Source: Granulicella pectinivorans (lineage in GTDB: Bacteria; Acidobacteriota; Terriglobia; Terriglobales; Acidobacteriaceae). Taken from it: a stretch of DNA of 64,000 nt. A model generated the notes under the pieces. That model was not told the DNA's origin, did no database searches, and saw only the letters and a list, made by a program, of their open reading frames with translations. A program made the position numbers and the translations under genes. Shown in pieces: positions 1 through 8,678 of the stretch. Numbering within the stretch: the first letter of the stretch is position 1; each line of letters opens with the position of its first letter. The stretch spans positions 62,001 through 126,000 of the forward strand of contig NZ_FOZL01000001.1 of NCBI RefSeq assembly GCF_900114625.1. Direction: 5' to 3'.

Positions 1-2
1 GC

Positions 3-947
3 CGCTTCGGGTCGCTCGCGGCGATGCGGCCCCTCACCTTCTACCGCATTCGCTTCGCGCGCATCGCTCCCCTTCTCCTTGCTCTGCTCGCAGTCCTCAG
101 CATCCTGCATCTGGCGCATGTCGAAGGCTTCGTGATCCGGCCCAACGTCGCGACACTTCCCCGCGCGCTGCTCTCCGCCCTCACCTTCCACCTCAACTGG
201 TACGAGTCCTTCCACGGATACCTTCCTGCCAATTGGGACGTCATGTGGTCGCTCTCCATTGAGGAGATGTTCTACCTCTTCTTCCCGCTCGCGTGCGTCG
301 TCCTGCTCCGCCTCCGCGCAGGCCTCTTCGCCTTCATCGCCATCCTCGTGGCCTTTGTCGCGATGGGTCCCTTCGCCCGCACCACCTGGTATGCCTCGAA
401 CGAGGTCTGGCGTGAGAACAACTACATCGGCGGCATGAGCGATATCGCCGTCGGATGCCTCGCCGCGCTCCTCGCACATCGCCTTTGGCCCCGCCGCGAA
501 GCCCTTCGGCGCGCTCTCATCCCGGCCCAGATCGCCGGAGCCGCCATCCTCTTCCTCATTGCGCTCTGGCCGTCCAATTGGCCTATCCTGCATCCGGTTC
601 TGCGCTTCCTCGGCAAGAGCGGTCTTGACGACACGCTGCTCTCCCTCGCGGCGAGTCTCGTCATCGTCGCGTCCCTGCTGCGCAACCGTCCCGGACGCCT
701 CTGGACCGCGCCTATCCGCTGGTTCGGACGCCACTCCTATGAGGTCTATCTCACGCACGAGTTCCTGGTCCTCTTTGGCACGGAGCTCTACTTCAAGTAC
801 CACCGCGGACCGCTCGCCGCATGGGTTGTCGGCATCCTTCTGCTCACCGCGCCTCTCGGTGGGCTCGTCGCTCGCTTCTTCTCCGAGCCGATGAACCGGC
901 GTCTGCGTCCAAAATTCACACACGCCATCAGGCCAGAAACGCCGTAA
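3..947 (+). CDS. Acyltransferase family 3 membrane protein, 5' partial
   Basis: The reading frame is open to the left edge of the window, so this is the C-terminal 314 residues of a longer integral-membrane acyltransferase. Members of this family O-acylate sugars of surface polysaccharides, using acyl-CoA in the inner membrane. The visible part has at least seven hydrophobic segments. It also has the family-typical run 'FYRIRFARIAPLLL' near the start, 'WSLSIEEMFYLFFPL' in the middle, and a C-terminal 'YEVYLTHEF' segment. The catalytic histidine usually found near the N-terminus would lie outside the window. The acceptor cannot be told from sequence. The next gene starts 108 bases downstream on the same strand. 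Confidence 0.85.
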   Translation, partial: RFGSLAAMRPLTFYRIRFARIAPLLLALLAVLSILHLAHVEGFVIRPNVATLPRALLSALTFHLNWYESFHGYLPANWDVMWSLSIEEMFYLFFPLACVVLLRLRAGLFAFIAILVAFVAMGPFARTTWYASNEVWRENNYIGGMSDIAVGCLAALLAHRLWPRREALRRALIPAQIAGAAILFLIALWPSNWPILHPVLRFLGKSGLDDTLLSLAASLVIVASLLRNRPGRLWTAPIRWFGRHSYEVYLTHEFLVLFGTELYFKYHRGPLAAWVVGILLLTAPLGGLVARFFSEPMNRRLRPKFTHAIRPETP

Positions 948-1055
948 CCCATAGATTCTCTGCGCTCTCAGCCGTGTCGGGGGAGTACCCAGGCAAGTAC
1001 ACCCCGGCATTTCGCCACGATCCGCAGCCCTTCGAACCTTAAACTCGACCAAGCG

Positions 1056-3245
1056 ATGAAGCCGTCGAGCACAACCCGCACTGCCGTCCTGGCCATAGCC
1101 GCCAGCTTTACCCCCGTGTACGCCGCGAGCAGCCGCACCGCACCGGCCCACACGGCAACGACTCCGTGGGAAAAGGCCCTGCATCTGCGTGAAGCACTCG
1201 CCGCCGAGCCGGAGTCCGCACGGACCCGCGCCGAATACGCACGCGCCATCGAAGCCTTCCGCATCATCTACTTCGGCTCGGCTCGCGACCAGCACGCGCC
1301 CGCCAGCATCCTCGCCCAAGCCAACCTTGAGGCCGAAGAGGGCCACCTCCTCCACGACGCGAAGGCCACACAGTCCGCCGCCACGCACTACGAGTTTCTG
1401 CGCACGCAGTATCCGGCCAGTTCCCTTGTTCCCGCAGCAATCCTCGCCCAGGCCCAGCTCGAAGCGGAAGAGCGCCACGATCCCAAAGCCGCACGGACGC
1501 TGTACGCGCTTCTGGTCCACAATCATCCTCGGAGCGAACAGGCTGAAGCCGCACGCGTCGCGCTGCGCTCACCCGCCACCCTGGCCCGCGCAAAGGCCCC
1601 GGCTGTCGTCCCCGAGCCCGAACCCGCGCGACGCGTCGCTCCTTTAACGCCCGAGCCAACGCCCGAGCCCGTCGAAACGTCGCAGGCTCCCACGCGCCAC
1701 TCCGGCCTGCCCCCCATGGCGACGACCGCGGAGCTCGCGGCACGCGCCGATACCGTGCCCACCTACGCGCAGCCCCGCACCACCGAGCTCCCCATTGCAG
1801 CAACGCCGGTCGAAGCCCCCATTCCCACGCACAGGCCGCGCGCGGCGACCGTAACCGGCATCCGTCACTGGTCGACCCCCACCTACACCCGCGTCGCCAT
1901 CGACCTCGGCGACGACGTGACCTTCGAGGCCGCGCGCGTCACCAACCCGTCGCGACTCTTCTTCGATCTCCACGGCGCACGCCTGGCACCCGAGCTCATC
2001 AACAAGACCTTTGCCGTCACCGACGATGGCTTTCTCCAGAAGATCCGCGCCGCCCAGCAGACCCCCGACACCACCCGCGTCGTGCTCGACGTCAGCGATG
2101 TGACCGAATACTCCGCATTCCTCCTGCCCAACCCGTCGCGGCTCATCATCGACATTCACGGCAAGGCGAAACAGGAGGCCGTCGCAGCCCCCATCCCAGC
2201 GACCCCCTTGCCCGTTCCAGCTCCCCGCGTCGCGCAGCCACAGGCCGTAACGCTGGGACGCCCGGTGCCCAACACCATCGCCACCAAGACACCGACCGCC
2301 TCCGCCGAGATCGCCGCGGTCAGCCTCCAACCCGGCAAGATCGAGGCCACGGGCAAGCCCACCGCACATCCCATCGCCGCCACGGTCCCTGACGACTCCC
2401 CGATCGCCACAAAACGCAAACACACCAGGCACACCCCGGACGACGACATCGCCGCTCCCGCGAAAGCCGCCGTTCCCACCGCCACTGGCGAGACCTCGCT
2501 CGTGCGCGCGCTCGGCCTCAAGATCGGCCGCATCGTCATCGACGCAGGCCACGGCGGACACGACTCCGGCACGCTCGGCGCGGGCGGCATCCAGGAAAAA
2601 GACGTCGTCCTCGACGTAGCCCTCCGCCTCGGCAAGCTGCTGCACGAGCGCCTCGGCGCCGAGATCATCTACACCCGCTCCGACGACACCTTCATCCCGC
2701 TCGAGACGCGCACCGCCATCGCCAACAAGGCCCAGGCCGACCTCTTCCTCTCCATTCACGCCAACTCCTCGCCCGACCCCACCGCGCGCGGCGTCGAGAC
2801 CTACTACCTCAACTTCACGCAATCCGCCGACGCCAACCAGCTCGCGGCTCGCGAGAACGCCCTCTCCGGCCAGTCCGTCCACCAGCTCACCGAACTGGTC
2901 AAGAAGATCACCCTCAAGGACAAGATCGAGGAGTCCCGCGAGTTCGCCTCGGACGTCGAAACCAGCCTCTACGCAGGCCTCGCCCAAGGTAACGAAGGAC
3001 TCCGCAATCGAGGCGTCAAGAAGGCCCCCTTCGTCGTGCTCATCGGCGCAAACATGCCGTCCATCCTCGCCGAGATCTCCTTCGTCAGCAACCAGCGCGA
3101 CGCCGAGCAGCTCCGCAAGCCCGAGTATCGTCAGCGCGTCGCCGAGTCGCTCTTCAAGGGCGTCGCCAAATACGAGTCGGGCCTCGGCGACTCGCACGCC
3201 CCGCTCGAACGCGCTTCCATTGCCACCCCCGCCACCGGCAAGTAG
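1056..3245 (+). CDS. N-acetylmuramoyl-L-alanine amidase with AMIN domain (AmiC type)
   Basis: This is a 729-residue periplasmic zinc amidase that cleaves the bond between N-acetylmuramic acid and L-alanine in peptidoglycan, probably during daughter-cell separation. An N-terminal signal-like segment (about residues 1-25) is followed by a helical, TPR-like region (about 30-170). A proline-rich linker, an AMIN domain (about 265-370), a second low-complexity linker and the Amidase_3 domain (about 490-715) follow. The expected zinc ligands and catalytic residues are visible: H499 in 'DAGHGGHDSG', E514 in 'IQEKD', H568 in 'SIHANSS', and E673 in 'ILAEISFVSN'. The protein is longer than the E. coli amidases (about 420 residues) because of the helical region and the linkers. 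Start chosen at the first ATG, followed by a secretion signal. Confidence 0.93.
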   Translation: MKPSSTTRTAVLAIAASFTPVYAASSRTAPAHTATTPWEKALHLREALAAEPESARTRAEYARAIEAFRIIYFGSARDQHAPASILAQANLEAEEGHLLHDAKATQSAATHYEFLRTQYPASSLVPAAILAQAQLEAEERHDPKAARTLYALLVHNHPRSEQAEAARVALRSPATLARAKAPAVVPEPEPARRVAPLTPEPTPEPVETSQAPTRHSGLPPMATTAELAARADTVPTYAQPRTTELPIAATPVEAPIPTHRPRAATVTGIRHWSTPTYTRVAIDLGDDVTFEAARVTNPSRLFFDLHGARLAPELINKTFAVTDDGFLQKIRAAQQTPDTTRVVLDVSDVTEYSAFLLPNPSRLIIDIHGKAKQEAVAAPIPATPLPVPAPRVAQPQAVTLGRPVPNTIATKTPTASAEIAAVSLQPGKIEATGKPTAHPIAATVPDDSPIATKRKHTRHTPDDDIAAPAKAAVPTATGETSLVRALGLKIGRIVIDAGHGGHDSGTLGAGGIQEKDVVLDVALRLGKLLHERLGAEIIYTRSDDTFIPLETRTAIANKAQADLFLSIHANSSPDPTARGVETYYLNFTQSADANQLAARENALSGQSVHQLTELVKKITLKDKIEESREFASDVETSLYAGLAQGNEGLRNRGVKKAPFVVLIGANMPSILAEISFVSNQRDAEQLRKPEYRQRVAESLFKGVAKYESGLGDSHAPLERASIATPATGK

Positions 3246-3258
3246 TCCAGGAGCCTCC

Positions 3259-3654
3259 ATGGCCGACACCAGCACCATCATCGCGCAGGCCTACGCCGCC
3301 TTCAACCGGCGAGACATCGACGCCGCCCTCGCCCTCATGACGCACGACGTGAGCTGGCCCAGGGCGTCCGAGGGTGGCAAGGTCATCGGCAAAGAAGCGA
3401 TCCGTGCCTACTGGACGCGGCAGTGGAGCGAGTTCGACCCCCACGTCGACCCCCTCGACCTCTCCCCGCAAGAGTCCGGTCGGATTCACGTGCGCGTGCA
3501 CCAGCTTGTCAAGAACCTGCAAGGCGATCTCCTCGCCGACGGCGTGGTCGTCCACGTCTTCACCATCGCGGAGGGCCTCATCGTAGCCATGGACCTCGAA
3601 GACGAGGCCGATCCGAACGCTGGCCCATCAGCCGCATTCGCCCATCGCTCCTGA
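3259..3654 (+). CDS. SnoaL-like / NTF2-fold protein
   Basis: This 131-residue protein of the nuclear-transport-factor-2 fold resembles ketosteroid-isomerase-like SnoaL proteins. Typical features are the start 'IIAQAYAAFNRRDIDAALALM', followed by 'VSWPRASEG', 'IGKEAIRAYWTRQWSEFDP' and 'VVHVFTIAEGLIVAMDLED'. The reading frame is open further upstream, but the ATG at 3259 follows AGGAGCC and matches where the fold normally starts. It begins 13 bases after the amidase stop, so the two may be cotranscribed. The fold is used for many unrelated functions, and no substrate can be assigned. Confidence 0.8.
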   Translation: MADTSTIIAQAYAAFNRRDIDAALALMTHDVSWPRASEGGKVIGKEAIRAYWTRQWSEFDPHVDPLDLSPQESGRIHVRVHQLVKNLQGDLLADGVVVHVFTIAEGLIVAMDLEDEADPNAGPSAAFAHRS

Positions 3655-3731
3655 GCCGTCCGCCGCGTCGCCCACGCTTCCAGCCTCCCTCCCGAGCTAC
3701 CCCCGTGAGGAAATGGTAGTCTCACCCCTGT

Positions 3732-4880
3732 ATGGTTTCGTCGCGTAAAACCCTCATCTTCGCTGTCCTCCTTGCCGCAGCCGGTGCCGCGGCGCAGGCT
3801 CCGCCCGCCGCCCACATCGTCGAGCCCCCGCCGCCTCTTCTCCCCCAGCAGATCGGTTCCTTCCAGAAGAACGCCCCTGCCCCCGTCGGCGACGGCCTCG
3901 GCTCACTCGACGCCGCGCAGGCTCCGGTCATGAAAGAAGACGGCATCCGCCGCTTCGAAAAATCCGACTTCACCTCCGGACCGTTCCACGGCACCCTCAC
4001 CGTCTATCAGTTCTTCGACGTCTCGGGCGCCTACGCCGCCTTCTGTTACGAGCGTTCCCAGGGCTTCAACCAGCCCGCGAAGAAGGTCGGCGGCGCCACC
4101 GCCAGCGGCCCCGACGGCATCCTCTTCCAGAGCGGCATCAACCTGGTGATTGCCCACTTCGACAAGTCGACCCCAAAGCTCCCGGCTGTCTTTGACGAAT
4201 TGATCACGCATCTCCCCAAAGCCTCAGGCCCTGCCAGCCAACCGCCTCTTCTGCCCACCTACCTGCCTGAAAAGAACCTGGTCCCCGGAAGCCTGCGTTA
4301 CGCGCTCGGTCCCGCGGCTTATACCGCCATGGGCGGCGTCCTGCCCGCAAACATCCTCACCTTCGATAAGGCCGGCGAATCAGTCACCGGCGACTACCAG
4401 ATCCACGCCCACAAGGAGCGCGGTGTCGTCACCCTCCTGCTCTACCCCACACCCACGATCGCCGGCGACGTCAGCCGTGCCGTCGACGCGCAGCTTCACG
4501 CGCAACCGCCCGCCGGAGTCGCCAAACTCCGCCGCGAAGGCCCGCTCCTCATCCTCGCCACCGGCGGCTTCTCGGAAAAAGAGGCGCAGGAGGTGGTCGA
4601 TCAGATCCACCTGCACAGCGAGGTCAGTTGGAACAAGGCCCTGCCGCCTGAGTTCCACACCGAGGTCCGCAAGACCGCCAGCCTCCTGACGAGCATCCTC
4701 GTCTTTTCCGGCGTTCTTGGCCTGGCAGCCATCCTGCTGGGCCTCTTCCTCGGCTTCGGCCGCGCCTGGGTACGCGTCTTGATGGGTAAGCCCGCCGCCA
4801 GCGAGCCGGAGTTCCTCCGTATCGACTTCAGCGGCAAACCAGCCGCCGATGCCACGGATCGGACACCGCCCACCACCTGA
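3732..4880 (+). CDS. Hypothetical secreted/membrane-anchored protein (resembles DUF6599 proteins)
   Basis: This 382-residue protein has an N-terminal signal peptide (about residues 1-21, ending in an AAAQA-type site). A soluble periplasmic body (about 25-315) precedes one transmembrane helix (about 316-341) and a short C-terminal tail of about 40 residues. The body contains 'YLPEKNLVPGSLRYALGP', which I associate from memory with acidobacterial DUF6599 proteins; that family assignment is uncertain. No catalytic motif is recognised. A tRNA-Thr gene follows 45 bases after the stop. Confidence 0.75.
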   Translation: MVSSRKTLIFAVLLAAAGAAAQAPPAAHIVEPPPPLLPQQIGSFQKNAPAPVGDGLGSLDAAQAPVMKEDGIRRFEKSDFTSGPFHGTLTVYQFFDVSGAYAAFCYERSQGFNQPAKKVGGATASGPDGILFQSGINLVIAHFDKSTPKLPAVFDELITHLPKASGPASQPPLLPTYLPEKNLVPGSLRYALGPAAYTAMGGVLPANILTFDKAGESVTGDYQIHAHKERGVVTLLLYPTPTIAGDVSRAVDAQLHAQPPAGVAKLRREGPLLILATGGFSEKEAQEVVDQIHLHSEVSWNKALPPEFHTEVRKTASLLTSILVFSGVLGLAAILLGLFLGFGRAWVRVLMGKPAASEPEFLRIDFSGKPAADATDRTPPTT

Positions 4881-4925
4881 CCCGTTTGCTCTCAGGCCCC
4901 GGAGCCGATAGAATGCATAAGGTAC

Positions 4926-5001
<76 letters not shown>

Positions 5002-5017
5002 CAGGTTCTGAACCAGA

Positions 5018-5055
5018 AAAGAGGCGAGTCCGCTCCCATGCGGTCTCGCCTCTTT
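5018..5055 (+). terminator. Rho-independent terminator after tRNA-Thr
   Basis: An 11-base perfect stem, AAAGAGGCGAG (5018-5028) with CTCGCCTCTTT (5045-5055), is extended inside by CCGC/GCGG. It sits 17 bases after the tRNA 3' end. The U-tract is short (TTT within the stem, then CTC). Confidence 0.75.
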
Positions 5056-5080
5056 CTCGTGCGCCCTCGATGGTTCGGAG

Positions 5081-5317
5081 CTAAAAGCTTACTTTGGCCG
5101 GAATCAGCGACTCACTCACGGCAAGCGCGTTTTTCAGCGCGGTTACCTCCGTGTAGTCACTGCCAATCTCCTGGAGCGGACCGTCCGGCGTCGACTGCAG
5201 GTACACAAACCAATGATTGCTGATCATGGTCCGGTTGTTCCTCATGACGATCCTGTGCTCTGGATGCATCTTTTCCAGTTTTGCCGTCAATTCCTTGATT
5301 ATCTGCTCATTATTCAT
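5081..5317 (-). CDS. Small hypothetical protein, 78 residues
   Basis: I do not recognise this soluble 78-residue protein. It has a charged helical N-terminus ('MNNEQIIKELTAKLEKMHPEH'), then a mixed stretch with 'NHWFVYLQSTPDGPLQEIGSDY' and a helical C-terminus. No signal peptide or membrane segment is visible. Its base composition is less GC-rich than that of its neighbours. The ribosome binding site is weak. It is convergent with the tRNA-Thr gene, whose terminator lies 26 bases from its stop. Confidence 0.55.
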   Translation of the reverse strand: MNNEQIIKELTAKLEKMHPEHRIVMRNNRTMISNHWFVYLQSTPDGPLQEIGSDYTEVTALKNALAVSESLIPAKVSF

Positions 5318-5548
5318 GTGGCCCGATCTAGCGGTGTAAGATTTTGCTCAAGTTTTTTTGGATCCGCGTCCCTATAGAAACATCCGCAAATGCTGTTGTA
5401 TAGAGTGCTTTTCGTAACTTACCAGCGAATTCTCCCGTTTTCCTGGATCTTTCTCGTTCTGCATGTACGCAAGTACCGTACGGCCCCAAGAGAAGACGAG
5501 GTGAAATCGCTGTGATGTTGGATGCAAAACCAGCATCACGCGTACACC

Positions 5549-5971
5549 TCAGAGCTTCGGAGAGAAGTCGGTCGGCTTCAGAAACGTCGACTCGTGCAGC
5601 TTCACGAAGACGCCATCCTTCTCCGACGCCGTCTTCAACGCCACCCAATCCGGATCCTTGGAAAACGCAGCCCAGCTTGCCGTCGCAGCCTCGCGGCTTT
5701 TGTGGCGAAGCATGTAGACCAGAGTGCGGCCCGCCAGCGGCTCGTCCGTAGGAACCCAATAGGCAACGCCGTGCATGCCATGTTTCTCAAAGAGCTTCGT
5801 CTCACCGGAACGGAATCTCTCCAGGATCAGATCCTGCTTTCCCTCGTTCAGGTGATAGATCCTCAGTTCATACACGCTATCGTCACCCGCCGGCGACGCC
5901 GCCACCGCATCCACAGCCATGGGCATCATTGCCGCCGCGCCCATCGCCTTTAATAAATTCCTGCGGTCCAT
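5549..5971 (-). CDS. NIPSNAP family protein with twin-arginine-like signal
   Basis: This 140-residue protein begins with 'MDRRNLLKAMGAAAMM', which has the RR-x-hydrophobic pattern of a Tat signal. Cleavage is likely near residues 24-26 (AVAA/SPAG). The mature part is a single NIPSNAP domain, a dimeric alpha/beta-barrel ferredoxin-like fold. Typical runs are 'VYELRIYHLNEGKQD', 'KHGMHGVAYWVPTDEP' and 'LVYMLRHKSREAATASW'. The role of bacterial NIPSNAP proteins is poorly known. A GGAG motif lies 8 bases before the ATG. It is transcribed as a single gene. Confidence 0.82.
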   Translation of the reverse strand: MDRRNLLKAMGAAAMMPMAVDAVAASPAGDDSVYELRIYHLNEGKQDLILERFRSGETKLFEKHGMHGVAYWVPTDEPLAGRTLVYMLRHKSREAATASWAAFSKDPDWVALKTASEKDGVFVKLHESTFLKPTDFSPKL

Positions 5972-6121
5972 GGTCTTCTCTCCAAATGTTGAAGTCGCTG
6001 CGAGATGAGTTTATTCCCAAAAATATCAGGGCGCGACCGCGATATCACCCAAAGGTGCTACGGCCCCTCCCCCGAACGTTCGGCCCTCCGATCCAACGGG
6101 GAATATCCCCCCTCATGAAAA

Positions 6122-6163
6122 CGCGAGACTCTTGTCTTGTCAGCAGGGACAAAGAGCCTCGCG
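6122..6163 (+). promoter_or_regulatory. Strong hairpin in the presumed leader of the 30-codon ORF
   Basis: CGCGAGACTCTTGTC (from 6122) pairs with GACAAAGAGCCTCGCG (6148-6163). There is one bulged base, one mismatch, and a loop of about 11 bases. On the plus strand it is not followed by a T-run, so it is not a classical terminator for that strand. It ends 21 bases before the small ORF start. Confidence 0.5.
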
Positions 6164-6184
6164 ACAGAAATGAGACTTCCTCCC

Positions 6185-6277
6185 ATGCACAATGCCATCA
6201 TCGCCATCGTCTTCATCGGAATGCTGATCGCCCCCTGCATCGTGACCATGTTCAAAGGCTCTGAAGAAGAGATCTAA
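6185..6277 (+). CDS. Predicted small one-helix membrane peptide, 30 residues
   Basis: The ORF encodes MHNAIIAIVFIGMLIAPCIV followed by TMFKGSEEEI. This is one hydrophobic helix (about residues 3-20) with a short acidic C-terminal tail, a layout typical of small inner-membrane proteins. No clear Shine-Dalgarno sequence is visible. The strong hairpin directly upstream supports a real transcript leader. The function is unknown. It could instead be a chance ORF, although the unbroken amphiphilic layout argues against that. Confidence 0.5.
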   Translation: MHNAIIAIVFIGMLIAPCIVTMFKGSEEEI

Positions 6278-6399
6278 GCGCATGATTCGCGCGTGGTTGC
6301 CTTGGAATCACGCTTGGTACACGTTATCCACTGATTTCCTTCAAACCCACGTCTAAAGCTCTTGATCCACGGTCGCTTGCGCCCCATACTCATTCCTAG

Positions 6400-7383
6400 A
6401 TGAGTGCGTACACGGTGCCACCGAGACCAACAGTGACCCGATACAGTCGCCAAGACGTTCTGCGGATCCTTCGCGTGCATCCGCGCCAGCTCACCGCATG
6501 GGAGCGCGCGGGCCTGATTCTCTCCAAGGATCAGCCGAGCGAACTCGACCTTCCCTACAGCTTTGAAGACCTCTCGCAGATGCGGACTCTCCGCGACCTG
6601 CAGGCGACCCGGATCTCCGTCCGCAGCATCCGCGCCTCGGTCGATGCGATGCAGCGCGTCGCCGGCCTCAGCAATCCCCTGCTCGAAGCCAGCATGGTCC
6701 GTCGCGGATCGCGCCTCTCTTACCGCTACGCCGGGGCGCTCGTCGACCCCTTCACCCAGCAACTCGCCTTCGACTTCGAGCTCGCACCCGATCGACGTCT
6801 GCGTGTGGTGCGCTCGGGCGAACCCATGGTCGCGCCCACCGTGCCCGGTCTGCAGGAGATGTTCCTGCGCGCCGTCAAGCTCGAAGAGGACCCCAACGCC
6901 CGCGAACAGGCCATGCAGCTCTACCGCGAGATCCTGGCGCTCGATCCGCGGCACGCCCCCGCCTGCATCAACCTCGGCACCATCTATTACACGCTGCGTG
7001 ACTTCGAAACTGCCGAGGCGATGTACCGTCGCGCCACCAACGCCGATCCCGACTACGCGCTTGCCTTCTTCGATCTCGGCAACGTGCTCGATGAACTGCA
7101 GCGTGTCCACGAGGCCGTCGAGTGTTACCAGCGCGCCGTCGTACTCGTGCCCAGCTACGCCGACGCCCACTACAACCTTGCCCTCGCCTTCGAGCGCAAG
7201 GGCGAGAAGCGCCGCGCCCTCGCCCACTGGCTCGCCTACGCCCGCCTCGATCCGGTAGGACCATGGGCCGCCCACGCCAAGGGGCAAGCCAGGAAGATCC
7301 TCTCCGGCGAAAAGCTCTCCATCGTCAGCCGCTTCGGCAAACAGTGCGGCAAAGCCCTCCTGAAGCACGACGCAGCCGGATAG
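6400..7383 (+). CDS. MerR-type HTH / TPR fusion protein
   Basis: This 327-residue soluble protein joins a MerR-like DNA-binding N-terminus (about residues 14-85) to tetratricopeptide repeats (about 160-285). The HTH part shows 'YSRQDVLRILRVHPRQLTAWERAGL' and 'YSFEDLSQMRTLRDLQATR'. The TPR part shows canonical units such as 'APACINLGTIYYTLRDFETA' and 'ALAFFDLGNVLDELQRVHEA'. No metal- or drug-binding domain of the usual MerR type is present. The TPR array may receive a protein partner signal. The start codon lacks a clear ribosome binding site. It appears to be a single-gene unit, with acyl-CoA dehydrogenase downstream. Confidence 0.8.
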   Translation: MSAYTVPPRPTVTRYSRQDVLRILRVHPRQLTAWERAGLILSKDQPSELDLPYSFEDLSQMRTLRDLQATRISVRSIRASVDAMQRVAGLSNPLLEASMVRRGSRLSYRYAGALVDPFTQQLAFDFELAPDRRLRVVRSGEPMVAPTVPGLQEMFLRAVKLEEDPNAREQAMQLYREILALDPRHAPACINLGTIYYTLRDFETAEAMYRRATNADPDYALAFFDLGNVLDELQRVHEAVECYQRAVVLVPSYADAHYNLALAFERKGEKRRALAHWLAYARLDPVGPWAAHAKGQARKILSGEKLSIVSRFGKQCGKALLKHDAAG

Positions 7384-7487
7384 AAGAATTAGGGCCGCAG
7401 AAGACGGCGGGAGGGCACGCATCGCGGGACTGAATGACTATTCAGCCATGTTCTCTCAATGCTAAACTCGCCGGGTTGAGGTCTTCC

Positions 7488-8654
7488 ATGCCAGCTACCA
7501 CCAAGCCCCTCGCCCTGACGCAACTCGGCGAAGAGGAGCTCTTCTTCCGCGATACCGTCCGCAAGTTCGCCCACAACGAGATCGCCCCCATGGCCCGCGC
7601 CATGGACGAGGCCCAGAAGCTCGACCCCGCTCTGCTCAAGCAGCTCTTCGCAATGGGTCTCATGGGGATCGAGATCCCCGAGCAGTTCGGCGGCTCCGGC
7701 GGCAGCTTCTTTGACGCCATTCTTGCCGTGGAGGCGCTCTCCGCAGTCGATCCCTCGGTCGGCGTGCTGGTGGACGTCCAGAACACCCTCACCATCAACG
7801 CCCTGATCAAGTGGGGCAACGAGGCCCAGAAGTCCAGATTCCTGCCGAAACTGGCTACCGACACCGTCGCCAGCTACGCCCTGTCGGAGGCCTCGAGCGG
7901 CTCCGACGCCTTCGCCCTCCAGACCCGTGCCACCGCCGTTGAAGGTGGCTATCTGTTGAGCGGGCAGAAGTTATGGATCACCAATGCGATGGAATCGGGC
8001 CTTTTCATCGTCTTCGCCACCCTCGATCCAGCGCTGGGTTACAAGGGCATCACGGCCTTCCTGGTCGAAAAAGGTGCAGCCGGCTTCACGCTCGGCAAGA
8101 AGGAAGACAAGCTCGGCATTCGCGCCTCCTCGACCGCTGCCCTGCTCTTCGACGACTGCTTCGTGCCCTCGGCCGACGTGCTCGGAAAGCCCGGTATCGG
8201 CTACAAGATCGCCATCGAGACCCTGAACGAGGGCCGCATCGGCATCGCCGCCCAGATGCTCGGGCTCGCCGACGGCGCCTGGGGACACGCCGCCAAATGG
8301 GCGAAAGAGCGCAAACAGTTCGGCAAAGCGCTGGTCGAGTTTCAGGCGATGCAGTTCCAACTCGCCGAGATGGCCACCGAGATCGAGGCAGCCCGCCTGA
8401 TGGTCTACAACGCCGCCCGCCTGAAGGATAACGGCAGCGAGTTCCTCAAGGAGGCGGCGATGGCGAAGTACTACGCCTCGCACGTCGCCGAGAAGGTCGC
8501 CTCCCTCGCGGTCGAGGTCTACGGAGGCTCCGGTTTCGTCAAGGATTATCCCGTTGAGAAGCTCTATCGCGACGCCAAGATCGGCAAGATCTATGAAGGA
8601 ACTTCCTTCATGCAGCTTGCCACGATCGCCAAGCTGACCCTCGGAAAGGTCTAG
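7488..8654 (+). CDS. Acyl-CoA dehydrogenase
   Basis: This 388-residue FAD-dependent acyl-CoA dehydrogenase catalyses alpha,beta-dehydrogenation of acyl-CoA in fatty-acid or branched-chain amino-acid breakdown. The N-terminal helical domain starts at 'LGEEELFFRDTVRKFA'. The substrate loop 'SEASSGSDAFALQTRA' and the FAD/CoA segment 'WITNAMESGLFIVFATLD' are present. The C-terminal 'YGGSGFVKDYPVEKLYRDAKI' leads to 'YEGTS' with catalytic-base E370. The frame opens upstream at 7434, but ATG 7488 has a TTGAGG ribosome site and gives the normal family length. Context does not resolve chain length. Confidence 0.92.
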   Translation: MPATTKPLALTQLGEEELFFRDTVRKFAHNEIAPMARAMDEAQKLDPALLKQLFAMGLMGIEIPEQFGGSGGSFFDAILAVEALSAVDPSVGVLVDVQNTLTINALIKWGNEAQKSRFLPKLATDTVASYALSEASSGSDAFALQTRATAVEGGYLLSGQKLWITNAMESGLFIVFATLDPALGYKGITAFLVEKGAAGFTLGKKEDKLGIRASSTAALLFDDCFVPSADVLGKPGIGYKIAIETLNEGRIGIAAQMLGLADGAWGHAAKWAKERKQFGKALVEFQAMQFQLAEMATEIEAARLMVYNAARLKDNGSEFLKEAAMAKYYASHVAEKVASLAVEVYGGSGFVKDYPVEKLYRDAKIGKIYEGTSFMQLATIAKLTLGKV

Positions 8655-8678
8655 CCACCCAGCGTTTACACTGGAAGA

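Larger units (their letters stand above)
5972..6399. other. Intergenic region with hairpin, small ORF and palindrome
   Basis: This divergent region lies between the NIPSNAP gene and the MerR/TPR gene. It contains a perfect 12-base palindrome CCGAACGTTCGG (6072-6083), a long hairpin (6122-6163) and a 30-codon ORF (6185-6277), listed separately. From 6278 to 6399 nothing else was recognised. Confidence 0.6.

Noticed and set aside
1644..3281. A 545-codon minus-strand frame
   Set aside because: Antisense to the amidase gene. Glycine/valine-rich shadow.
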